Source of the DNA: Planktothricoides sp. SR001 | GTDB lineage: Bacteria; Cyanobacteriota; Cyanobacteriia; Cyanobacteriales; Laspinemataceae | DNA: 43,496 nt | Reading direction: 5' to 3' | NCBI RefSeq assembly: GCF_001276715.1 | Contig: NZ_LIUQ01000054.1 | Coordinates: 241 to 43,736 of the forward strand | In this document: piece after piece, positions 33,578-41,192 of the stretch | Layout of the letters: each line of letters starts with the position of its first letter | How positions within the stretch are numbered: the stretch's first letter is position 1 | Notes under the pieces: model-generated | Databases searched by the model: none | What the model was told of the DNA's origin: nothing | Seen by the model: the letters and a program-made list of their open reading frames with translations, nothing else | Translations under genes and position numbers: made by a program

Positions 33578-34069
33578 ATGAGTTATTTTTTGCGAGTTTT
33601 TTGCCAGTCGGCTGAATTTTTACCCAGCCAGGAAATTTCGGAATTCATCCAAAATGGCTACTTTTTTGACGAAATGCCGCGTTTGACAGTAAACCCTGAT
33701 GTTGCCAACACTTCAGAAAGTGCTTGGCAATCCATTCACATACATTACCAAAATGGCAAACGTCCGATTATTATTCAGCGAAATGTTAGCGATCGCCTGT
33801 TACAACAGGAAATTCAAGAAATTACAGAAAAGTTGAATTATTCCCCAGGAGTTAGTCAAAATAATCAGATTATTCAGCACCTCCGCAATACTAAACAAAT
33901 AATTGCTTTTGAGATTGATTTCAATGGCTTAACCGATGCCGGATGGGAAATGCTAGATTGCTTAGAAGCTTACTTAGCATCTAAGTTGACGGGAATCATT
34001 TACGCTCCCGATGATGGGTTTTATGATGAAAAATTACAGCCTATTTTGTCATTAAATGGGGATGGATAG
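33578..34069 (+). CDS. Putative cognate immunity protein
   Basis: A 163-residue acidic protein. The frame is open from a TTG at 33539, but the ATG at 33578 has ACGGAGGAACTA directly before it and is the likely start. Features are FIQNGYFFDEMPRLTVNPD near the N-terminus, a middle helical part, and EMLDCLEAYLASKLTGIIYA with DDGFYDEKLQPIL at the end. No family was recognised with certainty. Position directly behind a toxin-like gene, acidity and cytoplasmic character fit an immunity protein; this is inference from context. Confidence 0.65.
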   Translation: MSYFLRVFCQSAEFLPSQEISEFIQNGYFFDEMPRLTVNPDVANTSESAWQSIHIHYQNGKRPIIIQRNVSDRLLQQEIQEITEKLNYSPGVSQNNQIIQHLRNTKQIIAFEIDFNGLTDAGWEMLDCLEAYLASKLTGIIYAPDDGFYDEKLQPILSLNGDG

Positions 34070-34125
34070 TGTTTCGTCTGTCACTCCTGAAAAATCCTTG
34101 GAAACCTAGGTAGTATTAAAGAGTT

Positions 34126-34319
34126 AATTTTTGGTGTTTGACTGTTGATGTGACAATTCACCACAGAACTCTGCCGAACACAAAGGGAGTTGAGTAAAAT
34201 TCTCTTTATGTCCGCAGCGATCGCCCCTGCAAAAAAACTATGGTAAAAAAAGTTGAGGGGCGATCGCTCCTCGCATCGGTCTTTTTTCCCTAATATAGCT
34301 GCCTTTTATGTTATAATAG
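34126..34319 (+). repeat. Cassette repeat, copy 2 (partner at 32725)
   Basis: Direct copy of the 32725-32922 repeat, with the same GTTGATGTGACAATTCACCA and GAGGGGCGATCGCT parts and a diverged right end. It follows the second immunity-like gene just as copy 1 follows the first. Confidence 0.85.
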
Positions 34320-34375
34320 TATAAATATTGCGATTCCTTGACCCGAAAATTTTTGCTAATTGCTATTTATCTTTT

Positions 34376-34538
34376 GTAGGGTGCGTTAGGCTCGCGATTA
34401 ACATTGGGGCATCACAAATTAATCCCATTCGAGCCGTAACGCACCGATTTTTCATAAATATTGGGGTGGTGCGAAAGGCGCGGAAATTAAAGATACCAAT
34501 CTATACTTTAAAATAACTATCCGCCTAACGCACCCTAC
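34376..34538 (+). repeat. MITE with GTAGGGTGCGTTAGGC ends, left copy
   Basis: A 163-base element. GTAGGGTGCGTTAGGC at the left is mirrored by GCCTAACGCACCCTAC at the right. Internal TCGAGCCGTAACGCACC adds a third related arm. No transposase is encoded, so it would need one in trans. A longer copy is at 35049 in the same orientation; hicBA lies between them. Confidence 0.85.
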
Positions 34539-34581
34539 CAATCAAAATCCTGCATTAAATTCGCGATTAATTTTGATAATT

Positions 34582-34800
34582 TTACCGTAATTCATTAAAT
34601 TCTGACTCGGTAATCCCCAATTGTTTAAGAATTTGATAAAAAAGCCAACGTCCAATTTCCGCATTACTATGAATTGGTATAGTCGTCGATCGCCCATCTG
34701 AATGTTGCCAACGAGCATGACTACCTTTCTGACGGACTTTTTCAAATCCTAATTTTCGGGCTACTTTCTCTAATTCACTTGCTTTAGCTGGCATGGGCAA
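34582..34800 (-). CDS. hicA: HicA-type mRNA interferase toxin
   Basis: A 72-residue toxin of the HicA/YcfA family, a double-stranded-RNA-binding-fold ribonuclease that degrades mRNA. The hallmark is present: VARKLGFEKVRQKGSHARWQ, where the His in GSH is catalytic, then TTIPIHSNAEIGRWLFYQIL, the second conserved strand and helix. It overlaps the 3' end of hicB by 17 bases on the same strand, so the order is antitoxin then toxin with translational coupling. All key residues are present, so it is probably active and held in check by HicB. Confidence 0.93.
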   Translation of the reverse strand: MPMPAKASELEKVARKLGFEKVRQKGSHARWQHSDGRSTTIPIHSNAEIGRWLFYQILKQLGITESEFNELR

Positions 34801-35005
34801 CCACCAATTCTACATCGTCAGGGAAAAAACGCCCTTGTTCTTGATATTCTTCTTGAATCATCTCAAACACATTGACTAATTCTGCCTTAGCTTCATCTGG
34901 GGTTTGTCCCCAAGCATGACAACCAGCAATAGCCGGAACATAAGCGACAAAAGTGCCGTTATCGTCAGGACGAGTCACAATAGTGTAATCATTTAGAGAC
35001 TTCAT
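34784..35005 (-). CDS. hicB: HicB-type antitoxin
   Basis: A 73-residue antitoxin with the partial RNase H-like fold of the HicB family: YTIVTRPDDNGTFVAYVPAI, then GCHAWGQTPDEAKAELVNVF, followed by helix EMIQEEYQEQG. The catalytic residues of true RNase H are absent, as usual. There is no C-terminal DNA-binding domain at this length, so autoregulation, if any, would need another factor. It is the first gene of the minus-strand hicBA pair. Confidence 0.93.
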   Translation of the reverse strand: MKSLNDYTIVTRPDDNGTFVAYVPAIAGCHAWGQTPDEAKAELVNVFEMIQEEYQEQGRFFPDDVELVVAHAS

Positions 35006-35048
35006 AGGTGTCTTAATCCAAGTATGGGTAATATCTCTATTTTAAAGG

Positions 35049-35291
35049 GTAGGGTGTGTTAGGCTCGCGATTAACATTGGGACATCATAAATTAATTCTA
35101 TTCGAGCCGTAACGCACCATCTTTAAATTAAATTCGGTGCGAAGGTCGCGGAAATTAAAAATAGACCTCTTGCAAAATAAATATCTCGCTCCCCCCAACC
35201 CCCCTTAAAAAAGGGGGATGCATAAGAATTTTGCTTTCTTGTCTAATACTGATCTATATTTTAAAATAACTGTCCGCCTAACGCAACCCAC
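35049..35291 (+). repeat. MITE right copy with a second element nested inside
   Basis: Same family and orientation as 34376-34538 (GTAGGGTGTGTTAGGCTCGC ... CCGCCTAACGCAACCCAC). The shared body is interrupted at about 35163-35250 by about 85 bases, starting GACCTCTTGCAAAATA, containing CCCCCCAACCCCCCTT and AAAAAAGGGGG, and ending GCTTTCTTGTCTAATA, which is absent from the other copy. The inserted block resembles elements at 32.35-32.41 and 40.28-40.39 kb. Confidence 0.85.
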
Positions 35292-35473
35292 AAAACTACC
35301 ATAAAAAATTTGTCACCGGAATGCTTCGCCCTAACTCAGAGATGAAACAGCATAGAAAAATATTATTCCATGACCAAAAACATCTCTTACTTAAAGATTG
35401 TCGGGGGCGATCGCGAATCTTGAAAATCTGTTTATTTTTGCTATAATATAGAAAAACTTTAGCAAAAAATGCC

Positions 35474-35818
35474 ATGAGTAACGAACGGTGGACTGATGAA
35501 AGATTAGACCAGTTAGCCTCTCTGGTCGAAAGAAATGCGATCGCTATGGAACGGCACGATCGCGCTATGGAACGGCAAGAGCAAGCTATGGAAAGAATCG
35601 AAAAGCTAGTAGAAAGTAATGCCCGCGTGATTCAAGCCTTAGCTAATGTCTCCGCAGAAGCGAAAGAGGAAAGAGATGCTTTATTTCGGCGCATGGATGA
35701 ACAACAAGCAAATATTGAGCGACAACAGGCAGAAATTCGGGGAATGCAATTGGAAAATCGCCGGATTATTGACATTTTGCTGAACCAATCAAGACCCGAA
35801 GAAAATCCCCCGGAATAG
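35474..35818 (+). CDS. Hypothetical coiled-coil protein
   Basis: A 114-residue, highly charged helical protein. A repeated AMERHDRAMERQEQAMERIE block (about 24-43) and heptad-like spacing indicate a continuous coiled coil to about residue 108; the end is Pro/Glu rich. No family or function is known to me. A decayed copy in the same orientation lies at 23256, so the gene has been duplicated or moved. It stands at the right border of the accessory region. Confidence 0.75.
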   Translation: MSNERWTDERLDQLASLVERNAIAMERHDRAMERQEQAMERIEKLVESNARVIQALANVSAEAKEERDALFRRMDEQQANIERQQAEIRGMQLENRRIIDILLNQSRPEENPPE

Positions 35819-35826
35819 TCCCAGTC

Positions 35827-36018
35827 GTCGGGTGGGCAAATTATGCGATCGCGGCAATTTTATCTAAGTAGGTGAACATAATTAATTGCACTTTTCGTTT
35901 CCCGCAGATAGGCTTTGGATTCCCGCCTTCGCGGGAATGACAGTTTTTTTCTAATGGGGTATGCGGTGCATTTATTTCTGCCATTAAACTTATTAATTGG
36001 GGCATTTGCCCACCCGAC
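35827..36018. repeat. Element with GTCGGGTGGGCAAAT inverted ends, containing inverted-repeat copy B
   Basis: GTCGGGTGGGCAAAT at the left is mirrored by ATTTGCCCACCCGAC at the right, 192 bases. Inside it, 35865-35960 is the reverse complement of 25936-26032. It starts nine bases after the coiled-coil gene and ends 15 bases from the stop of the next, minus-strand gene. Confidence 0.8.
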
Positions 36019-36033
36019 AAGTTCGCCAAATTA

Positions 36034-36870
36034 CTATAAACTATAATCCCGAAAATTTTCGCTTTTATTCCCATCAATTCTAATCACTCCAATGGGTTTC
36101 CCTTGCTGATTTGAAATCACCCCATACCATTGAAAACCCGTGCGACTATTCAATTCATTCAGTAACTCTGGTTGACCTTGTAAAGCTTGTTGAATCGCTT
36201 CTTCAAATTCTTTGGCTACAAATAATCGTGAAAATCCCTGTTTAGGGTCGTAGCTGCCCCAATGGTTATAACTCCAAATCACTTCCGGATCTTCTGGGTC
36301 GGGAATATACAAAGTCATGCCGCTAACAAAGGATAACTTTTGGACATTGGCGACTAAATCATAGAGAGTTTCGGGGACTTTTTCTTTGGGCGGTTTGGTT
36401 AATAAAGACACTTGCTGATAAAAGCGATTTTCCACTTTTTGCATTTGTTCAGCAGCAACCCGTTTAAAGACTCCACTGCGGTGAAGTAATACCCGATGAT
36501 TAACCAAAGAAAGCCCACCCACTAAAACCGTTAAACCGGCCACCATGCCTAACATATACATGACATAAGTTAACTTTGGGGCTTCCGGCAGTTCCGCATC
36601 TTCTTCTAATCTATTTGGGTTCAGAGAACCGACCACATTCACAATTTCTTGAATGCCTAAAACTACGGTAATCGCAACGCCAAAAGCACCGAGGGCAAGG
36701 CTAGTAGAAAAAATGCCATATAAAATCTTTTCCAGTTGCGGGCCGACAATATCCCAGTTGAGAAATGAGTTAAAAATTCCCAGCACAACTAGGACGGCAC
36801 CAATTAATAGTAAAGAAATTGTGATGGCAACGGTGAGAGATAAGAATTTGATTCGTTTTGTTCTAGTCAT
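36034..36870 (-). CDS. Membrane protein with C-terminal soluble domain, unknown
   Basis: A 278-residue protein. Three transmembrane helices are visible: about 10-32 (LSLTVAITISLLLIGAVLVV), about 50-75 (ILYGIFSTSLALGAFGVAIT) and about 100-122 (YVMYMLGMVAGLTVLVGGLS). A soluble domain (about 140-278) follows with MTLYIPDPEDPEVIWSYNHW and WYGVISNQQGKPIGVIRIDG, which looks like a small PAS/GAF-like or Cache-like sensor fold. No catalytic domain is attached. It ends abruptly close to a repeat element, so a shortened C-terminus is possible. A run of TTGTTGGTT repeats begins right at its start codon. Function unknown. Confidence 0.75.
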   Translation of the reverse strand: MTRTKRIKFLSLTVAITISLLLIGAVLVVLGIFNSFLNWDIVGPQLEKILYGIFSTSLALGAFGVAITVVLGIQEIVNVVGSLNPNRLEEDAELPEAPKLTYVMYMLGMVAGLTVLVGGLSLVNHRVLLHRSGVFKRVAAEQMQKVENRFYQQVSLLTKPPKEKVPETLYDLVANVQKLSFVSGMTLYIPDPEDPEVIWSYNHWGSYDPKQGFSRLFVAKEFEEAIQQALQGQPELLNELNSRTGFQWYGVISNQQGKPIGVIRIDGNKSENFRDYSL

Positions 36871-36960
36871 TGGTTATTTGTTGTTGGTTGTTTGTTGTTG
36901 GTTGTTGGTTGCTGGTTATTTGTTATTTGTTGTTTGTTATTGGTTATTTGTTGTTTGTGG
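36868..36960. repeat. TTGTTGGTTATTTG short-repeat array
   Basis: About 90 bases of GGTTATTTGTTGTTGGTTGT-type units immediately upstream of the minus-strand membrane-protein gene, so they fill its promoter or leader region. Confidence 0.85.
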
Positions 36961-36995
36961 TTCGGTTAAAATAAAGAATAACCAATAACCAGTAA

Positions 36996-37772
36996 CTAAA
37001 ATTTTTGTAGTTGTGCGGCTGCATTAAAAAATTGTTGCCATATCCCACGAGTGACGAGTAATGCTGTTAGTAACGTGGCAAATCCGAGCATGAACATAAT
37101 TAATATTTGATAGGCTGCGGCATCGAGTGGATCCGCCCCTGCCAGCATTTGCCCGGTGATCATTCCGGGTAAGGTGACAATGCCTACGACCATCATGGCG
37201 TTGAGAGTAGGAATGAGTCCAGCTTTGATGGCTTCTCGGCGATACTGTGCGATCGCCTGTACGGGAGTGGCGCCGAGACAAAGATGGGTTTCTATTTCTA
37301 ATTGATGATTATTTAGACTGGTGGCTAACCGTTCTCCCGATATGGCTGCCGCATTCATGGCATTGCCTAAAACCATTCCGGTGAGGGGAATAATATATTG
37401 AGGTTCAAACCAGGTTTCGCTACTCCGAAATACGAGCAAATTTACATAACTCATGGTTAAAACGGTGGCGGTGAGAATTGACCCCCAAACCATCAGCAAT
37501 ACCTGGGGAATTTTATTCCCAATGCGGTTGCGGGCAACGATCGCGGCAATGGTTAACATAACCAGGACAATTGCGACCACGGCGACGGGATTTTTCCATT
37601 GAAAAATTACTTCTAAAACCGAACCGACGACTAACAATTGCACTATGGTGCGGGCACTGGCTAAGGCTAGTTGCCCTTCTAATCCCAACTTTTGCCAAAA
37701 AGAAAGGATTATGGCGATCGCCATCATCCCCAATGCTAGACCTAGATCAATAAAATCAAGTTGAATATACAT
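36996..37772 (-). CDS. fetB: FetB/UPF0014-type ABC transporter permease
   Basis: Integral membrane permease of the FetB (UPF0014) family, whose E. coli member works with FetA in iron export. About seven hydrophobic segments span the protein. Conserved family pieces are LALASARTIVQLLVVGSVL near the N-terminus, IPLTGMVLGNAMNAAAIS in the middle, LCLGATPVQAI and TLPGMITGQMLAGADP, then AYQILIMFMLGFATLLTALL. The frame opens at a TTG at 37811, but the ATG at 37772 (MYIQLDFIDLGLALG) gives the usual N-terminus. No ATP-binding partner is adjacent; it must be encoded elsewhere. Substrate is inferred from the family only. Confidence 0.9.
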   Translation of the reverse strand: MYIQLDFIDLGLALGMMAIAIILSFWQKLGLEGQLALASARTIVQLLVVGSVLEVIFQWKNPVAVVAIVLVMLTIAAIVARNRIGNKIPQVLLMVWGSILTATVLTMSYVNLLVFRSSETWFEPQYIIPLTGMVLGNAMNAAAISGERLATSLNNHQLEIETHLCLGATPVQAIAQYRREAIKAGLIPTLNAMMVVGIVTLPGMITGQMLAGADPLDAAAYQILIMFMLGFATLLTALLVTRGIWQQFFNAAAQLQKF

Positions 37773-37870
37773 GACGGTAAAGAGGCGATCGCGCTCTAAC
37801 AAAATTACCAAAATTATTTAAATTTTAGGAAAACATCAGCAATAATTGCTAATAGCTGAATACTGAAAAT

Positions 37871-38455
37871 TTAACAACCCTGAACAGACTTAGATCCATC
37901 GGGCATCGTAGCATTACAAAGGTTTGCCCCGCTTAAATTGGCATTAGTTAAATCCGCATTTTTCAAATTGGCTTCAAATAACAAAGCCCCTTGCAAATTT
38001 GCCCCGGTCAGGTCGGCAGCTAACAAATTAGCCCGACTTAAATTTGCCCCACTTAAATTAGCCCCAGTGAGGTTGGCATCAAATAAATAAGCACTTCTGA
38101 GATCCGCTCGATTTAAGTTAGCATTATTTAAACTAGCTAGACTTAAAATAGCATTACTTAAATTAGCCTGAATTAACGTGGCATTACTCAAGTTAGTATA
38201 TCTTAAAGATGCCTGTCTCAGAAATGCACTGGTCAGGTTTGCCCCACTTAAATCAGCGGTGGTTAAAATCGCTTCACCTAAAATAGCACGAGTTAGATTA
38301 GCATTGGTTAGAGAAACTCCAAATAAGTCACAATTTCGACATTCTTTAGTTTCTAGTAATTTTTGCACTAATTGTTGATTCTGGGCTTGACTGGGACTGC
38401 TGAAGCAACCAAAAACTAACCAAAATACAGAGGTAGCCAATATTTTCAATTTCAT
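37871..38455 (-). CDS. Exported pentapeptide-repeat protein
   Basis: About 194 residues. An N-terminal signal peptide (LATSVFWLVFGCF, cut probably after SQA) is followed by a short helical stretch with ETKECRNCDL and then by continuous A(N/D)LxX pentapeptides (for example ANLSGANLSRANLLAADLTG) to near the C-terminus, which should form a right-handed quadrilateral beta helix. The ATG at 38455 follows a GTG at 38464 that could also start. Proteins of this type are abundant in cyanobacterial periplasm; the function is unknown. Confidence 0.88.
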   Translation of the reverse strand: MKLKILATSVFWLVFGCFSSPSQAQNQQLVQKLLETKECRNCDLFGVSLTNANLTRAILGEAILTTADLSGANLTSAFLRQASLRYTNLSNATLIQANLSNAILSLASLNNANLNRADLRSAYLFDANLTGANLSGANLSRANLLAADLTGANLQGALLFEANLKNADLTNANLSGANLCNATMPDGSKSVQGC

Positions 38456-38507
38456 TATGTTCACCGAATGATTTTTTGCCTATATTTTGCCTATATTTTG
38501 CCTATTT

Positions 38508-39434
38508 TTACCGATGGATAAATGGCGCGATCGCCTCAACAAACTCATGGGTTGACTCATAAGGCAACACATTTCGGCCACTCATTTTCAAGCCTTCTCC
38601 ATTGGGCAAATACTTTAAATATTCCGCTAATCTTTGATCGGCGGTTTCCTCTTTGCCTTCCTTGCTAATACTAGAGGCTTTTTCCCCCATGACTACCAGA
38701 GTAGGTTGCTGAATTGCCGCAATTTGTTCCTGATAATTTTCGCGCCAAAACCCAGCCAAAAAAGAAAACACCGCATAGCGACTAGCCATATCTTTTGCCC
38801 CGTCATCCAAAGCTGTCAACCATTCCTCATCAACCGCTTCTGCATCAGCAAAAAGGCGCTTAGTAGAAAATGAACTTAGAAACTTGCGCGATCGCGCATA
38901 ACGATAAAATCCGTTACCCACCAGAGAGTCAAAAAATAAATTCCACTGCAATTTTTGCTGGATACTCGACTTTTCTTTAGTCATCAATGGCCAAGGAGGA
39001 GGCCCACTGAGGACTAATTTTTTTACCCAGTTTGTACCAGTATTCGATTGATTCTGTAAGCCAACTAACTTAATCGCTACGGGAAATAATGCCCCTTGTA
39101 CGACTAAAATAACCGGCTGTTGAATCACGGTTTCAATAAAATAGTTTAATTGTTCAGCCCAATCAATCGGATAATAGGCTAAATGGGGCATAGCACTGTC
39201 CCCACAGCCAAGTAAATCAGGATTATAAATCGGATTTTTATATCCTTTTTCTTGCCAACTCTGACAAAATCGTTGCCAAAATTTGCCCGATAATCCCACC
39301 CCAATGGGATGAATTAATAGGAGTGGAGTCTGACAGGCGTTTGTCTGGGGTTCTCCCACAATTTGATAAGCACAACGATAATTATGCCAAGTATAATGTT
39401 TATTTGGATGTTGCTGCGTTGCTGAAATGGTCAT
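38508..39434 (-). CDS. Alpha/beta-hydrolase fold protein without the serine nucleophile
   Basis: A 308-residue alpha/beta hydrolase: LLLIHPIGVGLSGKFWQRF (oxyanion-loop strand), NPDLLGCGDSAMP, the nucleophile strand ILVVQGALFP, cap helices, PTLVVMGEK and a late STHEFVEAI His. In place of G-x-S-x-G the elbow reads V-Q-G-A-L, so the nucleophilic Ser is Gly here. It may be a pseudoenzyme, an atypical cofactor-free enzyme, or a binding protein. Start ATG 39434 with no strong ribosome site. It stands between the pentapeptide and the YkvA-type genes on the same strand. Confidence 0.82.
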   Translation of the reverse strand: MTISATQQHPNKHYTWHNYRCAYQIVGEPQTNACQTPLLLIHPIGVGLSGKFWQRFCQSWQEKGYKNPIYNPDLLGCGDSAMPHLAYYPIDWAEQLNYFIETVIQQPVILVVQGALFPVAIKLVGLQNQSNTGTNWVKKLVLSGPPPWPLMTKEKSSIQQKLQWNLFFDSLVGNGFYRYARSRKFLSSFSTKRLFADAEAVDEEWLTALDDGAKDMASRYAVFSFLAGFWRENYQEQIAAIQQPTLVVMGEKASSISKEGKEETADQRLAEYLKYLPNGEGLKMSGRNVLPYESTHEFVEAIAPFIHR

Positions 39435-39505
39435 GGTGATTTTTCCACATCTTTAATTAACGTCAAGAATTGACTAGATAGTCAGGAGTTAATTTAGGGA
39501 GCAAA

Positions 39506-39823
39506 TCAATCAATGGAAACCGCTTTTACGTCGATAGTTTGATTTGCTGGCTCTTGAGATTTATTGCTTTTAGCATCGTCTTTTTCAATGAATGTTTGCG
39601 AATTTCCCTGTAAGAATTGGGTAAACATTTCCGATAAGCCGGTGACTAATAACATCACCAGAGCAATATCATCGATTTGCCCTAAAAGTGGGATTAAGTC
39701 CGGGGATATATCTAGGGGACTTAGGAGATAAAATAAGGTGCCAAAAATTACCACCCAGCGATATTTTGGATGGTGCAAAGCGGTGCGATGTAAGTTATAA
39801 ATCCACTGGACCGGGAACTTCAT
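39506..39823 (-). CDS. YkvA/DUF1232 small membrane protein
   Basis: About 105 residues from the ATG at 39823 (MKFPVQWIYNLHRTALHHPK); the frame is also open to a TTG at 39892. The family core YLLSPLDISPDLIPLLGQID followed by DIALVMLLVTGL is unmistakable: a hydrophobic helix, an SPxDxxPDxIPxxGxxDD motif and a second helix. A hydrophilic tail rich in Lys, Asp and Ser ends the protein. Biochemical function of the family is not settled. Confidence 0.9.
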   Translation of the reverse strand: MKFPVQWIYNLHRTALHHPKYRWVVIFGTLFYLLSPLDISPDLIPLLGQIDDIALVMLLVTGLSEMFTQFLQGNSQTFIEKDDAKSNKSQEPANQTIDVKAVSID

Positions 39824-40275
39824 AAGCAGAGAAAGGATAATCAGGACAATTTTGCTCAGATTGATGGTTGACTGAATTATATCGTAGCGCAAAATTCCCC
39901 CGCCGAAGTCAATCTGACTTGGCTAGATCCTCCTGTGGGCAGATAAATAGATGGGCGATCGCCTCCAGGGCTGGTAATTCCTGGGTTGTCTCGGTTTCAG
40001 TCGGTGGTTTGCCCAAGGGTTTGGAGAATTATGTCCCAGTTCCAGGGGCGATCGCGCAAAAAAAACCGGCTCGTTTCGCGGGACAGGGAAACAAATCCTC
40101 AAATTAGGTTATGGTATTTGAGATTTCTGGGAATATATAAACTTGGGGTTAAGCCAATGACTCTGACTAATGACTCTGGCTTTTGTCCTATTTTTATTTT
40201 GAATGAGGAATTTAATCTCATCAGTTTTCGTTGTTCGTTGCGTTTATAATATTTTATAATATACTTAAGTATTCT

Positions 40276-40390
40276 ATAATAGACTTCTTGCTTTGATTCT
40301 AAAAAGCCCCCTTGATACCCCCTTTGATCGGGGGGATTAAGGGGGTATCAAGGGGGGTTGGGGGAGCGATCCGGAATTTTGCCAGAGGTC
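40276..40390. repeat. MITE-like hairpin element flanked by 14-bp direct repeats
   Basis: TACTTAAGTATTCT occurs just outside both ends, at 40262-40275 and 40391-40404. Inside, AGACTTCTTGC at the left and CCAGAGGTC at the right are partial inverted ends. The middle is a long stem (CCCCCTTGATACCCCC with GGGGGTATCAAGGGGG). Confidence 0.75.
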
Positions 40391-40579
40391 TACTTAAGTA
40401 TTCTGACCGTTGCCATTTGGCAGAAAATCAGCAGAAAATCATCGGAGGGCAATCGCAGTGTAAAATGTCGATCAAAACTAGGTTTCTCTCTCTTGCTGTT
40501 TGCGGCTGCACGCTCAAAATCAGATCGGATCTAAATATTGGCCAATTCTCACCCTAACCGGACGAAATGATCGATTTCC

Positions 40580-40678
40580 TACATGATTCATACATGATTC
40601 ATACATGACTCATACACGACTCATACATGACTCATACATGACTCCTAGATGACTCCTACATAACTCCTACATGACTCC
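40580..40678. repeat. Nine tandem 11-bp units (TACATGACTCA type)
   Basis: Nine consecutive imperfect 11-base units, drifting from TACATGATTCA on the left through TACATGACTCA to TACATGACTCC on the right. The period is close to one helical turn. About 510 bases upstream of the histidine-kinase gene. Confidence 0.9.
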
Positions 40679-40872
40679 TACAGGATCTAGAAAGCCAGTC
40701 CATTCGTGAAAATCGATTCAAATCCCTGAATCCAGCTATATCCGGGCATTGCTGATGTACCTGATGCAAATATTGATCGGGGGATCGGCAACTTTACTAA
40801 AACTTCATTCAATCTTCACAAAATCTTTTAACTCTCAAAAAAATTAAACAATTTCTCATTTTTAGATAAGAC

Positions 40873-41067
40873 ATGATCCAGACAGGTTTTACGCGGGGCT
40901 GCATCACGAATTATGGGTCGTTGCAAGTTGCACTGGGTTTGAACCCTCAATCCCCTGTAAGTGACATTAGTGCGGTAGATATTGAAACGGCGAAGCTGGA
41001 AAAGGTCAAAGCTATGCTCAAAACTATACGGATCGGGATTAATCAAACCGCAAAAAGAAAAAAGTGA
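40873..41067 (+). CDS. Doubtful small ORF
   Basis: A 64-residue frame from ATG at 40873, basic at the C-terminus (INQTAKRKK), with a helical stretch IETAKLEKVKAMLKTIR. No ribosome site is visible and no family recognised. The opposite strand is also open here. Listed for completeness; it may be spurious or the fragment of a lost gene. Confidence 0.2.
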   Translation: MIQTGFTRGCITNYGSLQVALGLNPQSPVSDISAVDIETAKLEKVKAMLKTIRIGINQTAKRKK

Positions 41068-41192
41068 TCCAGAAGTTTAAGCAGACAAATCAGCTTGACA
41101 ACTGTCCTAATCCAGAGGACATTGCCACCATGCTTGAGTTGTTTGCATCAGTTAGAAACAGATAATTAAACAGATAATTATGGTGAGGTTGG

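Larger units (their letters stand above)
39824..41192. other. Long repeat-rich spacer
   Basis: About 1.37 kb without a confident gene. It contains a MITE-like element at 40276-40390, an 11-bp tandem array at 40580-40678 and a doubtful 64-codon ORF at 40873. Reading frames elsewhere are short and overlap HIP1 sites. Confidence 0.6.

Noticed and set aside
34328-34516. 62-codon plus-strand ORF
   Set aside because: Lies almost wholly within the MITE at 34376-34538 and follows its inverted repeats.
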